Source: Roseibium aggregatum (GTDB lineage Bacteria; Pseudomonadota; Alphaproteobacteria; Rhizobiales; Stappiaceae). From it: 64,000 nt of DNA. This document shows positions 34,796 to 43,325 of the stretch, in pieces; position 1 is the stretch's first letter, and each line of letters begins with the position of its first letter. The position numbers were made by a program, and so were the translations under genes. The notes under the pieces are model-generated. The model searched no databases, had not been told where the DNA came from, and was given only the letters and a program-made list of their open reading frames with translations. Location of the stretch: positions 58,613-122,612 of the forward strand of contig NZ_JABFCZ010000023.1 in NCBI RefSeq assembly GCF_014692675.1. The letters run 5' to 3'.

Positions 34796-35617
34796 ATGCG
34801 TATCGGAAAGCAGGATCAGGCTTTCACGGCAATCGCGACCTCGGACGCGGACAGCATCACTGTGCGGGGCTACGACCTTGTCGACGAGCTGATCGGCGAG
34901 ATCGATTTCACCGACTATTTCTGGCTGCTGGTCCTGGGCGAAAGGCCGACCGACAAGCAGCGCCGCATGATGAATGCCTGTCTCGTCTCCATCGCCGAAC
35001 ACGGGCTGGTGCCGAGCGTGCAGGCGGCGCGCATGACGCTCGCCGCCGCACCCGAAGCCTGGCAGGGGGCGATGTCCGCCGGTCTTCTCGGCATGGGCTC
35101 TGTGGTTGCCGGAAGTTCGGAGATTGCCGGCCGGTATCTGGCCGAGGTGATCGCCAGGGCGAAGAACGAAGGCAAGGACATCGAGACCGCCGCGATCGAA
35201 AGCCTTCAGGCGCTGAAGGAAGCGCGCAAGAAGGTGCCCGGTCTCGGTCATCCCCAGCACAGCGCCGGCGATCCGCGCGTGGACCGGCTGCTTGAGATCG
35301 CCGACAAGAACGGTGTTTCCGGTGTCTACATCGAGACCCTGCGCGTGCTGGCGAAACATGCGCCGGGCATCATCAACCGGCCGCTGCCGATCAACGTGTC
35401 CGGCGCCATTCCGGCCGCCATTCTCGATGCCGGCTGGCCGCTCGATGCGCTGAAGGCGGTTCCCCTGCTCGCCCGCACGGCGGGTCTGGCCGCGCATCTC
35501 TACGAGGAGGCGCAGCGCTCGATTGGCTTCATCATGTCGAATGAGGCGGATCTCGCGATCGCCTACGACGGTGAACCTTCAAAAAAGACAAGAGAAACAA
35601 AGGCGGCGCGGGACTGA
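34796..35617 (+). CDS. Citryl-CoA lyase / citrate synthase-like protein
   Basis: A 273-residue short member of the citrate synthase family, lacking about 150 residues relative to true citrate synthase, as the citryl-CoA-lyase group does. The ribosome binding site is AAGGAG. Family features are GEIDFTDYFWLLVLGERPT, the active-site region VPGLGHPQHSAGDPRVDRL with His, and LPINVSGAIPAAILDAGWP. Such proteins cleave or form citryl-CoA-like thioesters in the cytoplasm. It is followed after 3 bp by a CoA-transferase gene, which could make the CoA ester it cleaves. Substrate identity (citryl, citramalyl or another branched acid) is not decided by the sequence. Confidence 0.85.
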   Translation: MRIGKQDQAFTAIATSDADSITVRGYDLVDELIGEIDFTDYFWLLVLGERPTDKQRRMMNACLVSIAEHGLVPSVQAARMTLAAAPEAWQGAMSAGLLGMGSVVAGSSEIAGRYLAEVIARAKNEGKDIETAAIESLQALKEARKKVPGLGHPQHSAGDPRVDRLLEIADKNGVSGVYIETLRVLAKHAPGIINRPLPINVSGAIPAAILDAGWPLDALKAVPLLARTAGLAAHLYEEAQRSIGFIMSNEADLAIAYDGEPSKKTRETKAARD

Positions 35618-35620
35618 GCC

Positions 35621-36766
35621 ATGGTCAAGATCCTCAGAAACATCCGTGTCATCGAACTGGGCACCTATATCACCGGCCCTGCCGCCGGCATGCATCTTGC
35701 CGACCTCGGCGCCGATGTCATCAAGGTCGAACGCCCGGGCGAGGGCGACCCGTTCCGCGCCTTCAAGGGCGGCCTCTATTCGCCTCACTTCCAGACCTAC
35801 AACCGCAACAAACGTTCCATCGCGCTCGACACCAAGAAGCCGGAGGATCTTGAGGTCCTGCATGACCTGGTCGCCTCCGCGGATGTCTTCATCCAGAACT
35901 TCCGCCCCGGTGTCGCCGAAAAGCTCCGAGCCGGGGAGGCAGATCTTCGCAAGGTCAATCCGGGGCTCATCTATTGCGCGATTTCAGGCTTCGGCCGCAC
36001 CGGTCCGTCGAAAGACCGCCCGGCCTATGACACGGTCGCCCAAGCGGCCAGCGGCTATCTGCGCCTGCTGACCCCGCCGGTGAACCCGCGCGTGATCGGC
36101 CCGGCGATTGCCGATGCGGTCACCGGCCAGTATGCAGCGCTCGGCATTCTCGCGGCTTTGCTGGAACGGACACAGACCGGCGAGGGTCGACGGCTGGACA
36201 TTTCCATGCTGGAGGCCATGACCCATTTCAACCTGGACAGCTTCACCCATTATTTTTCCGAGGGCGAGGTGATGGGGCCGCTGTCGCGTCCAGTGGTGTC
36301 CCAGTCCTATACGTTCGAGTGCAGCGATGGAAAATGGATCGCGATCCACCTGTCCTCACCTGCCAAGTTTTGGAACGGCCTGCTGCAGGCAACCGGACAG
36401 GAGCAGCTCAACGACGACCCGCGGTTTAACGAGCGGTTGGAGCGCATCCAGCATCAGGACGACCTGATCGCTCATTTCACCCCGGTTTTCAAAACCGACA
36501 CCCGCGCAAGCTGGTGTGACAGGCTGCTGGCGGCGGAAGTGCCCCATTCACCGGCCTACGATTCCAATGAGGCGCTGGAAGACCCGCAGGCAAAGCACCT
36601 GCAGATCGCCGTTCACGCCGACCATCCGGTAATGGGCCCGTTCACCACCGTGCGTGCGCCTTATTCGTTCGACAGCGAACCGGATCTCGACATCGTGCCG
36701 CCGCCGGTGCTGGACGAGCACGGCGCGGAAATCCGCGAGGAACTCAAGCGGAAGAAGACCGGATAG
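35621..36766 (+). CDS. CaiB/BaiF family CoA-transferase (family III)
   Basis: A 381-residue class III CoA-transferase. Typical segments are RVIELGTYITGPAAGMHLADLGADVIKVERPGEGDPFR, NRNKRSIALDTKKPEDLEVLHDLV, CAISGFGRTGPSKDRPAYDTVAQA, and RRLDISMLEAM with the catalytic Asp. It transfers CoA between carboxylic acids through an aspartyl thioester. Adjacent to the citryl-CoA-lyase-like gene, it plausibly activates the acid that the lyase splits. The donor is unknown. Confidence 0.9.
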   Translation: MVKILRNIRVIELGTYITGPAAGMHLADLGADVIKVERPGEGDPFRAFKGGLYSPHFQTYNRNKRSIALDTKKPEDLEVLHDLVASADVFIQNFRPGVAEKLRAGEADLRKVNPGLIYCAISGFGRTGPSKDRPAYDTVAQAASGYLRLLTPPVNPRVIGPAIADAVTGQYAALGILAALLERTQTGEGRRLDISMLEAMTHFNLDSFTHYFSEGEVMGPLSRPVVSQSYTFECSDGKWIAIHLSSPAKFWNGLLQATGQEQLNDDPRFNERLERIQHQDDLIAHFTPVFKTDTRASWCDRLLAAEVPHSPAYDSNEALEDPQAKHLQIAVHADHPVMGPFTTVRAPYSFDSEPDLDIVPPPVLDEHGAEIREELKRKKTG

Positions 36767-36814
36767 GCGTTCGGGCGGGAGGGCCTTGAACGCAATGAAC
36801 CACAGGGGGGAACA

Positions 36815-37219
36815 ATGACCGGGAATGGAGACCTGACGGCACTGCCGGTGCCGGACGTCATGGAAGCCAGCCGCGAGATGCTGCAGAAGCAGCTCTACGC
36901 CATCTTCACCGAACCGGCCAACGGCATCGGACCCGTACTGGAACAGATGGCCGACCACCTGGCCTTCCAGGTCCAGCTTGAAAAAGACGGCATCATGTAT
37001 GCGGCCGGACCCATGTGGACCGACGATGAGGAGCGCTGGGAGGGCGAAGGTCTCGTCGTCGTGCGCGCCGCCTCGCGCGCGGAGGCCATTGCCATTGCCG
37101 AACGTGATCCGATGCACCGGAGCGGCGCCCGGACCTTCCGGGTCCGCCCCTGGATGATCAACGAAGGCAGCGTCACCGTCCGGCTCGACTACTCGAGCCA
37201 GACATTCGAATTGCTGTGA
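36815..37219 (+). CDS. YciI-family protein
   Basis: A 134-residue ferredoxin-like-fold protein of the YCII/muconolactone isomerase-like superfamily. The core runs from LYAIFTEPANGIGPVLEQMADHLAFQVQLEKDGIMYAAGPM to VVVRAASRAEAIAIAERDPMHRSGARTFRVRPWMI, with the conserved His in ADHLAF and the DPMHR motif. Relatives sit in aromatic degradation clusters as isomerases or hydrolases. The gene is in line with the CoA-transferase and overlaps the possible earliest start of the TRAP binding protein gene. Confidence 0.85.
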   Translation: MTGNGDLTALPVPDVMEASREMLQKQLYAIFTEPANGIGPVLEQMADHLAFQVQLEKDGIMYAAGPMWTDDEERWEGEGLVVVRAASRAEAIAIAERDPMHRSGARTFRVRPWMINEGSVTVRLDYSSQTFELL

Positions 37220-37239
37220 ACAGAGGGAGGGAGGAACCA

Positions 37240-38319
37240 ATGAAAACCCTGTTCGGACTGCTGACTGCGGGCATGCTGACACTATCCGTGCCGGCCATGG
37301 CCCAGGAAACGATCAATCTCACCGTGGCGTCGAGCCATCCGACCGCGATCCCGTGGGTCGGCATGATCAAGACCCACTTCATGGCCCGGACCGACGAGAT
37401 CCTGGCCAAGACCGGCAACTACAAGATCGACTGGAACGAGGCCTTCGGCGGCCAGCTCTACAAGGCGAACGCCACGCTGACCTCGGTGGAGGAAGGCATC
37501 ACCGATATCGGCTGGGTTTTCTCCTTCCTGGAGGCGGCCAAGCTGCCGCTCAGCCAGGCGTCCAGCTATGCGCCGTTTTCCACCAACAACCCGGCGATCC
37601 AGCTGTCGGTGATGGAGGAGCTTTTTGAGACCAACGACGCCTTCCGCAACGAGTGGGAGCAGCACAATCTGAAGGTGCTCGGGTTCACCGGAACCGACGG
37701 CTATGACCTCTACACCAAGCAGCCGCTGGACAGCTTCGCTTCGCTCAACGGCATGAAACTGTCCGCACCCGGCGTGCTCGGCAACTGGCTGCGCGGCACC
37801 GGGGCCAACGCGGTCGACGGGGCGCTGACCACCTTCTACACCGACATCCAGACCGGCGTTTCGGATGGCGTGCTCTCGCTTGCCCTCGGCGTCCTGCCGG
37901 CCAAGATCTACGAGGTGGCGCCTTATATCACCCGTGTCGACATGGGTGTCGCCTTCTCCGGCGCGGTCGCCATCAACCGGGACACCTGGGACGGTCTGCC
38001 CGAGGAAGTGCAGAACGCCATGGTCGAGGCGGGCAAGTACTACACGGTCTCCCACGGTGAGGACCTGCTGAAGCGCCACGAATTCGCGCTCAACAAGATG
38101 CTCGAGGTCGGAGCCGACCAGAACCCGCCGGTCACCATGACGCCGATGAGCCAGAGCGACCGGGGTGCGTGGGTGAACGCGATGCCCAATCTCGCCAAGG
38201 AATGGGCCGATTCCCTTGAAGAGCGGAATATTCCGGCGCGCGACTTCCTCAAGGCCTACATGACCGGTCTCCGCAAGCGCGGCGAGACGCCCGTGCGTGC
38301 CTGGGACAACGATCTCTGA
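37240..38319 (+). CDS. TRAP transporter substrate-binding protein (DctP family)
   Basis: A 359-residue periplasmic binding protein. The ATG at 37240 follows GGGAGGGAGGA and gives a clean Sec signal peptide (MKTLFGLLTAGMLTLSVPAMAQ, cleavage after AMA). DctP features include ASSHPTAIPWVG, the hinge region LNGMKLSAPGVLGNWLRGTGA, the conserved LTTFYTDIQTGVSDG and YITRVDMGVAFSGAVAINRDTWDGLP. TRAP importers bring in organic acids using the sodium gradient. The neighbouring genes suggest a tri- or dicarboxylate or aromatic acid. Confidence 0.92.
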   Translation: MKTLFGLLTAGMLTLSVPAMAQETINLTVASSHPTAIPWVGMIKTHFMARTDEILAKTGNYKIDWNEAFGGQLYKANATLTSVEEGITDIGWVFSFLEAAKLPLSQASSYAPFSTNNPAIQLSVMEELFETNDAFRNEWEQHNLKVLGFTGTDGYDLYTKQPLDSFASLNGMKLSAPGVLGNWLRGTGANAVDGALTTFYTDIQTGVSDGVLSLALGVLPAKIYEVAPYITRVDMGVAFSGAVAINRDTWDGLPEEVQNAMVEAGKYYTVSHGEDLLKRHEFALNKMLEVGADQNPPVTMTPMSQSDRGAWVNAMPNLAKEWADSLEERNIPARDFLKAYMTGLRKRGETPVRAWDNDL

Positions 38320-38334
38320 TCGCGGTCCGGCAAC

Positions 38335-38898
38335 GTGACGGGACATACTGAAAGAGCCGGCGTTTCTGAAGCGGAACGCCGGCTTCCACTCCTGCGCCGC
38401 TCCTGGGCCTTTCTCGTCGATGCGCTGGCGGCGCTCGGCACGCTCCTGATCGGGGTGCTGATGCTTGTCATTTGCGCCGATGCGGTGGCCCGCAACACCA
38501 TGGGCGCGTCTCTGCCGCTCGTCTCTGAACTGGGCGCCCTGATGCTGGTGATGATCGTCTATCTCCAGCTTGCCACCACCGTGCGCGCCGACCGGCTCGC
38601 CCGCACGGAAATCTTCTTCACCGGCTTCCGCGAAAGCCATCCGCGAGCGGGCTCCCTGCTGTCCGCCGTTTTCGATGCGGTCGGCGCCGCCACGATCGGC
38701 GGCATCGCCTGGTCGACGGTCCGGATCCTGGAAAAGGACTGGAAGTCGGGCGAATATATCGGCGTGACCGGCATCGCGACCCTGCCGACCTGGCCGTTCC
38801 GGGTGCTCATCCTGCTGGGCGTGACCGTGGCCGCGATTGAATTCCTCATGCGCGTGGCCGCCGCCCTGCGCTTTGCGGCGTCTGGAGGTGCCAAATGA
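38335..38898 (+). CDS. TRAP transporter small permease (DctQ family)
   Basis: A 187-residue membrane protein beginning with GTG, 15 bp after the binding protein stop. Four hydrophobic segments are visible (LVDALAALGTLLIGVLMLVICADAVARN; SELGALMLVMIVYLQLAT; AVFDAVGAATIGGIAWST; FRVLILLGVTVAAIEFLMRVAA). It is somewhat diverged from the DctQ norm but in the right place and of the right size. Its end overlaps dctM by ATGA. Confidence 0.88.
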   Translation: MTGHTERAGVSEAERRLPLLRRSWAFLVDALAALGTLLIGVLMLVICADAVARNTMGASLPLVSELGALMLVMIVYLQLATTVRADRLARTEIFFTGFRESHPRAGSLLSAVFDAVGAATIGGIAWSTVRILEKDWKSGEYIGVTGIATLPTWPFRVLILLGVTVAAIEFLMRVAAALRFAASGGAK

Positions 38899-40208
38899 GC
38901 CCGGTCGAAATCGGCATCGCGGCCATCGCGGGCCTGATGGTCCTGATCTATCTCGGCATGCCCATCGGCGTCTCCATGCTAACCGTTTCCTTCTTCGGTG
39001 TCGCGGCCATCCGCAGCGACATCGTCGCCGTTCGCATGATCGGCGCCGTCGCCAATGATTCCCTGCGCGAATACCTGTTCGCCGTGGTCCCGCTGTTCGT
39101 TCTGATGGGACTGCTCGTCACCGTTTCCGGCGTCGGCAAGGACACGTTCGACGTCTTCGAGCGCGCGATGAAACGGATCCGCGCCGGCCTGGGCATGGCG
39201 ACCGTGTTCTCCAATGCCATTTTCGCGTCGATCACCGGTATTTCGATCGCGTCGGCCTCGGTGTTCAGTCGGGTCGCGGTTCCCGAAATGACCCGCCACG
39301 GCTATTCCCGGCGGTTCTCGACCGGGGTGGTTGCCGGCAGTTCGGTGCTGGGCATGCTGATCCCGCCGTCGCTCCTGATGATCGTCTATGCGGTCATTGC
39401 CGAGGAATCCGTCGGCCGCATGTTCCTCGCAGGGATCGGGCCGGGAATTCTGCTGTCGCTGATGTTCTGCCTGGCGATCTGGCTGATGGCCACGTTCCGC
39501 AAGGACTTCGTCTTCTCCGCGGCGCAGGACACCGGCGACATCGGCAATCTGAACCTGCTCGACATCGTCTTCAAGGCGATCCCGATCCTGTGCCTGATGC
39601 TGCTTGTCCTTGGCGGGCTCTACGGCGGCTTTCTCAATCCGACCGAGGCCGGCGCGGCGGGCGCGTTCGGCGCCTTGGTGGTCGCGCTGATCCGCAGGTC
39701 GCTGACCGGCCGAAGCTTCTGGCGGCTGCTGGTGGAAACCGGGCAGATCACCGTGTCCGTCCTGTTCCTGATCATGGCGGCGAGCTTCTTCAGCCGCATG
39801 CTGGCGCTTTCCGGCCTGCCGAACGCGCTGGCCGATCTGCTCCTGAGCAGTTCGCTCGGCGCCTACGGATTCCTGCTGCTCTACCTGGTGCTGGTGATCA
39901 TGCTCGGTTGCCTGATCGATTCCATCTCGATCATGCTGATCCTGCTGCCGATCGCCTTACCCGTCGCGGACGCCGCCGGGTTCGACCTGATCTGGTTCGG
40001 GGTGCTCACCGTGATCGGGGTGGAGGTCGGGTTGCTCACGCCGCCCTTCGGCCTGTCCGTCTATACGATCAAGTCATCCATGGACGATCCGGATCTGACG
40101 TTGGGCGACGTCTTCCGCGGCGCAATGCCCTTCGTCCTCACCATGATCCTCTGCATCGCGATCATTGTCGCCTTCCCGCCGATCGCGACCTATCTCGCGC
40201 GGCTTTGA
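38895..40208 (+). CDS. TRAP transporter large permease (DctM family)
   Basis: A 437-residue polytopic membrane protein with about 12 segments. Landmarks are VPLFVLMGLLVTVSGVGKDTFDVFERAMKRIRAGLGMATVFSNAIFASITGIS, the VLGMLIPPSLLMIVYAVIAEESVGRMFLAGIGPGILL motif, GFLNPTEAGAAGAFGALV, and the C-terminal LTPPFGLSVYTIKS. It is the sodium-coupled transport subunit; the short-codon overlap with dctQ keeps stoichiometry. Length and topology are normal. Confidence 0.94.
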   Translation: MSPVEIGIAAIAGLMVLIYLGMPIGVSMLTVSFFGVAAIRSDIVAVRMIGAVANDSLREYLFAVVPLFVLMGLLVTVSGVGKDTFDVFERAMKRIRAGLGMATVFSNAIFASITGISIASASVFSRVAVPEMTRHGYSRRFSTGVVAGSSVLGMLIPPSLLMIVYAVIAEESVGRMFLAGIGPGILLSLMFCLAIWLMATFRKDFVFSAAQDTGDIGNLNLLDIVFKAIPILCLMLLVLGGLYGGFLNPTEAGAAGAFGALVVALIRRSLTGRSFWRLLVETGQITVSVLFLIMAASFFSRMLALSGLPNALADLLLSSSLGAYGFLLLYLVLVIMLGCLIDSISIMLILLPIALPVADAAGFDLIWFGVLTVIGVEVGLLTPPFGLSVYTIKSSMDDPDLTLGDVFRGAMPFVLTMILCIAIIVAFPPIATYLARL

Positions 40209-40229
40209 AAAACTTCGGAGACCAGACCC

Positions 40230-40754
40230 ATGAGGACGCTCCTCTTCATCTGCGGCAGCCTGCGGGCCGCCTCTTCCGCGCGCGGCACCCAGCGGGCGCT
40301 GCAGGCAGCCCTTGCCGGGGCTTGCGCGTTTGACGAGGCCGACATCGGCGTGCTGCCCCATTACAACGCCGACATAACCGACAACCCGGAGGTCGAAGCG
40401 TTCAAGCGTCAGGTGGCGGAGGCCGACGGCGTGGTGTTCGTCACGCCGGAATACAATTACGGCATTCCCGGCGTCCTCAAGAACGCCATCGACTGGGCGT
40501 CCCGGCCGGGCTATGCCTCCGTCTTCAAGGACAAGCCGGCCTTCGTCATCACCGTTTCCGGCGGCGCGCTCGGCGGTGCCCGCGCGCAATTTCAGCTGAA
40601 ATACGCCCTGAGCGCCATGCTGGCCCGGGTGTTTCCCTATCAGGAAATTGTCGTCCCGACCGCCAATGACAAGATGAAGGACGGTGTGCTTGCCGATGAA
40701 GCGATCATCAGCTTCGCGACCACGGCCCTGACCGCCTTTATTGCAGAGCTCTGA
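40230..40754 (+). CDS. NADPH-dependent FMN reductase family protein
   Basis: A 174-residue flavodoxin-like reductase. The FMN phosphate loop is GSLRAASSARGTQRAL (residues 8-23), and TPEYNYGIPGVLKNAIDWASRP (about 71-92) is the family signature. It would supply reduced flavin or reduce a quinone for the catabolic pathway encoded upstream. It starts 21 bp after the TRAP permease and its 3' end overlaps the convergent ABC ATPase gene by 17 bp, leaving no room for a terminator there. Confidence 0.9.
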   Translation: MRTLLFICGSLRAASSARGTQRALQAALAGACAFDEADIGVLPHYNADITDNPEVEAFKRQVAEADGVVFVTPEYNYGIPGVLKNAIDWASRPGYASVFKDKPAFVITVSGGALGGARAQFQLKYALSAMLARVFPYQEIVVPTANDKMKDGVLADEAIISFATTALTAFIAEL

Positions 40755-42369
40755 GCGATGCCGGTGTCGCGCTGGGCACGGCGGCCAGCAGACGTTGGGT
40801 GTAGGCGTGTTCCGGGGCTGACAACAGCTTAGTCGTAGGGCCGGTTTCGACGATCTCGCCCCTATACATGACCGCGATCCGGTGACTGACCCGTTCCACC
40901 ACGGCGATGTCGTGGGAAATGAACAGGAAGGACACGCCTTCGCGGGCCTGGAGGTCGAGCATCAGGTCGGTCACCTGCCGGGCAATCGAGACGTCGAGGG
41001 CGGACACCGCCTCGTCGGCGATGATCAGCTTCGGCGAAACCGACAGGGCCCGGGCAATGCACAGCCTCTGCCGCTGCCCGCCGGAAAACTGGTGCGGAAA
41101 CCGGAAGATCCCGTCCCGTTCCAGACCGACCCGTTCGACAAGCTGCGCCGCCAGGTCCTTCTGGTTTTTCGACGAGACAAGGCCGTGGATCCGGGCCGGT
41201 TCGGTGATGAGTTCATGGACGGCCAGGCGTGGGTTCAGGCTCGCGAACGGGTCCTGAAACACGATCTGCGCATCTTTGCGGGTTTCGCGCAGCACGTCCT
41301 TCGAGACACCGGTCATCGGCTTTCCGTTCAGAAGAACGGTGCCTTCCTCCGGTTCGATCAGCCGCAGGATCGACCGGGCGAGCGTGGACTTGCCGCAGCC
41401 GGATTCGCCGACGAGCCCGAGCGTCTCGCCGCGCGCGACCTGGAGGGAGACCTGGTTGACGGCGGTGACCTTGTCGGACTTTCTGGAGAAGAGCCCGGAC
41501 TTGGAGGAAAACCTGGTCGACAGCCGGTCGACCTGGAGCACGATATCGCTTGCCGCCGCGCCGGCCTTGCTGCCGTCGCCCAGTTTCGGCGTCGCCGCCA
41601 TGAGCTGTCTGGAATAGGCGGCCTTGGGGGCCTCAAACAGCTCCCGGACCGTGGCTTCCTCCTGCTTGATGCCGTTTTTCAGCACCACGACCCGGTCGGC
41701 GATTTCGGCGACCACGCCCATGTCGTGGGTGATGAACAGGACGCCCATGCCGATTTCCGCCTGGAGCGAACGGATCAGGTCGAGGATTTCCGCCTGGGTC
41801 GTCACGTCGAGCGCGGTCGTCGGTTCGTCGGCGATGAGAAGCTGCGGCCGGCAGGCGAGCGCCATGGCGATCATCACCCGCTGGCGCAGGCCGCCGGAAA
41901 GCTCGTGCGGATATTGCTTCAGGCGGCGCGCAGGTTCGGGAATGCGCACCTGGTCCAGGGCCTCTACTGAGGCGGAGAGTGCCTCGCGCATGGACATCTT
42001 GCGGTGGCGGATGAACACCTCCGCAAGCTGGTTGCCCACGGTCAGCACCGGATTGAGCGAGGTCATCGGCTCCTGGAATACCATGGAGATCCGGTTGCCG
42101 CGGACATTGCTCAGCGCCGCATCGGGCAGCGCCGTCAGGTCGATAACCTCATCCCCGTCGCGCAGGCGGATGTTGCCGCCGGCGATCCGACCGCCTTCGC
42201 GTTCGATCAGGCGCAGGATCGAAAGCGCCGTCGCCGATTTCCCTGATCCGGATTCGCCGACGAGCGCCAGCGTTTCCTGAGGCCGGATCGCAAACGACAG
42301 CCCCTTGACCGCCTCATGGCTGCCGAAGGCGATGCGCAGGTCCTGAACCTCGACGACGGGATCGGTCAT
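40738..42369 (-). CDS. Peptide-type ABC transporter, fused double ATP-binding protein
   Basis: A 543-residue protein with two complete OppD/OppF-type ATPase domains. Domain 1: Walker [11 protein letters not shown] near 35-44, signature LSGGLRQR, Walker [13 protein letters not shown]. Domain 2 (from about 275): [29 protein letters not shown]. The fused DppDF arrangement is common in alphaproteobacteria. It is the last gene of a - strand operon with the permeases and binding protein, overlapping the phosphoesterase gene by ATGA. Confidence 0.92.
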   Translation of the reverse strand: MTDPVVEVQDLRIAFGSHEAVKGLSFAIRPQETLALVGESGSGKSATALSILRLIEREGGRIAGGNIRLRDGDEVIDLTALPDAALSNVRGNRISMVFQEPMTSLNPVLTVGNQLAEVFIRHRKMSMREALSASVEALDQVRIPEPARRLKQYPHELSGGLRQRVMIAMALACRPQLLIADEPTTALDVTTQAEILDLIRSLQAEIGMGVLFITHDMGVVAEIADRVVVLKNGIKQEEATVRELFEAPKAAYSRQLMAATPKLGDGSKAGAAASDIVLQVDRLSTRFSSKSGLFSRKSDKVTAVNQVSLQVARGETLGLVGESGCGKSTLARSILRLIEPEEGTVLLNGKPMTGVSKDVLRETRKDAQIVFQDPFASLNPRLAVHELITEPARIHGLVSSKNQKDLAAQLVERVGLERDGIFRFPHQFSGGQRQRLCIARALSVSPKLIIADEAVSALDVSIARQVTDLMLDLQAREGVSFLFISHDIAVVERVSHRIAVMYRGEIVETGPTTKLLSAPEHAYTQRLLAAVPSATPASLRALQ

Positions 42370-43238
42370 TTGAGTTGGCCTCTGCGGCGGGCGGCGAATT
42401 CCGGATGGCTGTCGAAACCGGGAAGCGGCGGGGTCCAGCGGGCCAGGCCCGGCTTGAACGAAAAGGCGATCGGATCGTCGCCATGAACCTGCCAGTTCAC
42501 CGTGTCGCCGAGTTCAAGCATGCCATAGGCGCCGGCCGGTTCTCCGTTGGTGGTGAAGCTTTCCGTCAGCGACTGCTGGGTCAGGTGGGTGATGCCGTCG
42601 ACGGTGGTGATCGTGTTCCAGTGCACGTGGCCGGCAATGCAGGTGACCGGCACCCTGGCCTGGGCGAGGGCCGCACGGGCGCGGTCCGCCATCGGATAGG
42701 TCGAGGCGTCCGGGTTGCGTTCGAAATAGTAGTTGCCGGTCTGGGCATGGCCGGAAATCGGCACATGGCTCATGACCAGCAGGGGCCGGTCGGCAGTCTG
42801 GGCGACACGGGACAGCCAGACCAGATCGGTCTCGCGCAGGACGAAACCGGCATGTTCCGGCGAACGCATAATCTTGCTATCTGCGCGCCACAGCACGATC
42901 CGCCAGTCGCCGATGTCGAATGTGGTGTTTTCCAGCGACTGACCGAGGATTTCCTCGTTGTCGGAGACTTCGAGATAGTCCCGGTCGTGGTTGCCGTTGA
43001 TGTGATGGATGGGGCTCGTGATCGGCTTGAACGCCTCGGCGACTTCGCGTTCGAGCCGAAGATCCGTGTCCCGGTCCATGTCGGAGATCCGGTCGCCGAG
43101 ATCGACGACGAAATCCGGCTTTGCGTCGTTGGCAAAGCGCACGAACTCGTCCATCAGCGTAAGCGCCGTATCGCCGCGCTTGGTGGTTGTCGGAGTGCCA
43201 TGATGAATGTCGGAAACGATGCAGATGCGGACGGACAC
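42366..43238 (-). CDS. Metallophosphoesterase (CpdA/GpdQ-like)
   Basis: A 290-residue calcineurin-like phosphoesterase. The dinuclear metal site is visible: Asp10 and His12 (SDIHH), Asp49 (LGDR), Asn83 and His84 (GNHDRDY), His in MSHVPISGH, and GHVHWN near residue 210. It resembles class III phosphodiesterases and GpdQ-like glycerophosphodiesterases. There is no signal peptide, so it acts in the cytoplasm on an imported substrate or a signalling nucleotide. It sits between the binding protein and the ATPase gene of the importer, with an ATGA overlap, which argues for a role on the transported compound. Confidence 0.9.
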   Translation of the reverse strand: MSVRICIVSDIHHGTPTTTKRGDTALTLMDEFVRFANDAKPDFVVDLGDRISDMDRDTDLRLEREVAEAFKPITSPIHHINGNHDRDYLEVSDNEEILGQSLENTTFDIGDWRIVLWRADSKIMRSPEHAGFVLRETDLVWLSRVAQTADRPLLVMSHVPISGHAQTGNYYFERNPDASTYPMADRARAALAQARVPVTCIAGHVHWNTITTVDGITHLTQQSLTESFTTNGEPAGAYGMLELGDTVNWQVHGDDPIAFSFKPGLARWTPPLPGFDSHPEFAARRRGQLK

Positions 43239-43279
43239 GGGGGGATGCCTTTATTTGTGTTTTCAGGGAAGGAGGCACC

Positions 43280-43297
43280 GCCGGCCGGAACCGGCGA
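43280..43297 (-). terminator. Hairpin after the peptide-type binding-protein gene
   Basis: CGCCGG / CCGGCG stem with a 6-nt loop, 29 bp past the binding-protein stop and 41 bp before the phosphoesterase start. There is no U-tract, so a stabilising or attenuating role that favours the binding protein is likelier than full termination. Confidence 0.45.
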
Positions 43298-43325
43298 TGC
43301 TGAGAGCGTCAGGGGACGGCCGAAC

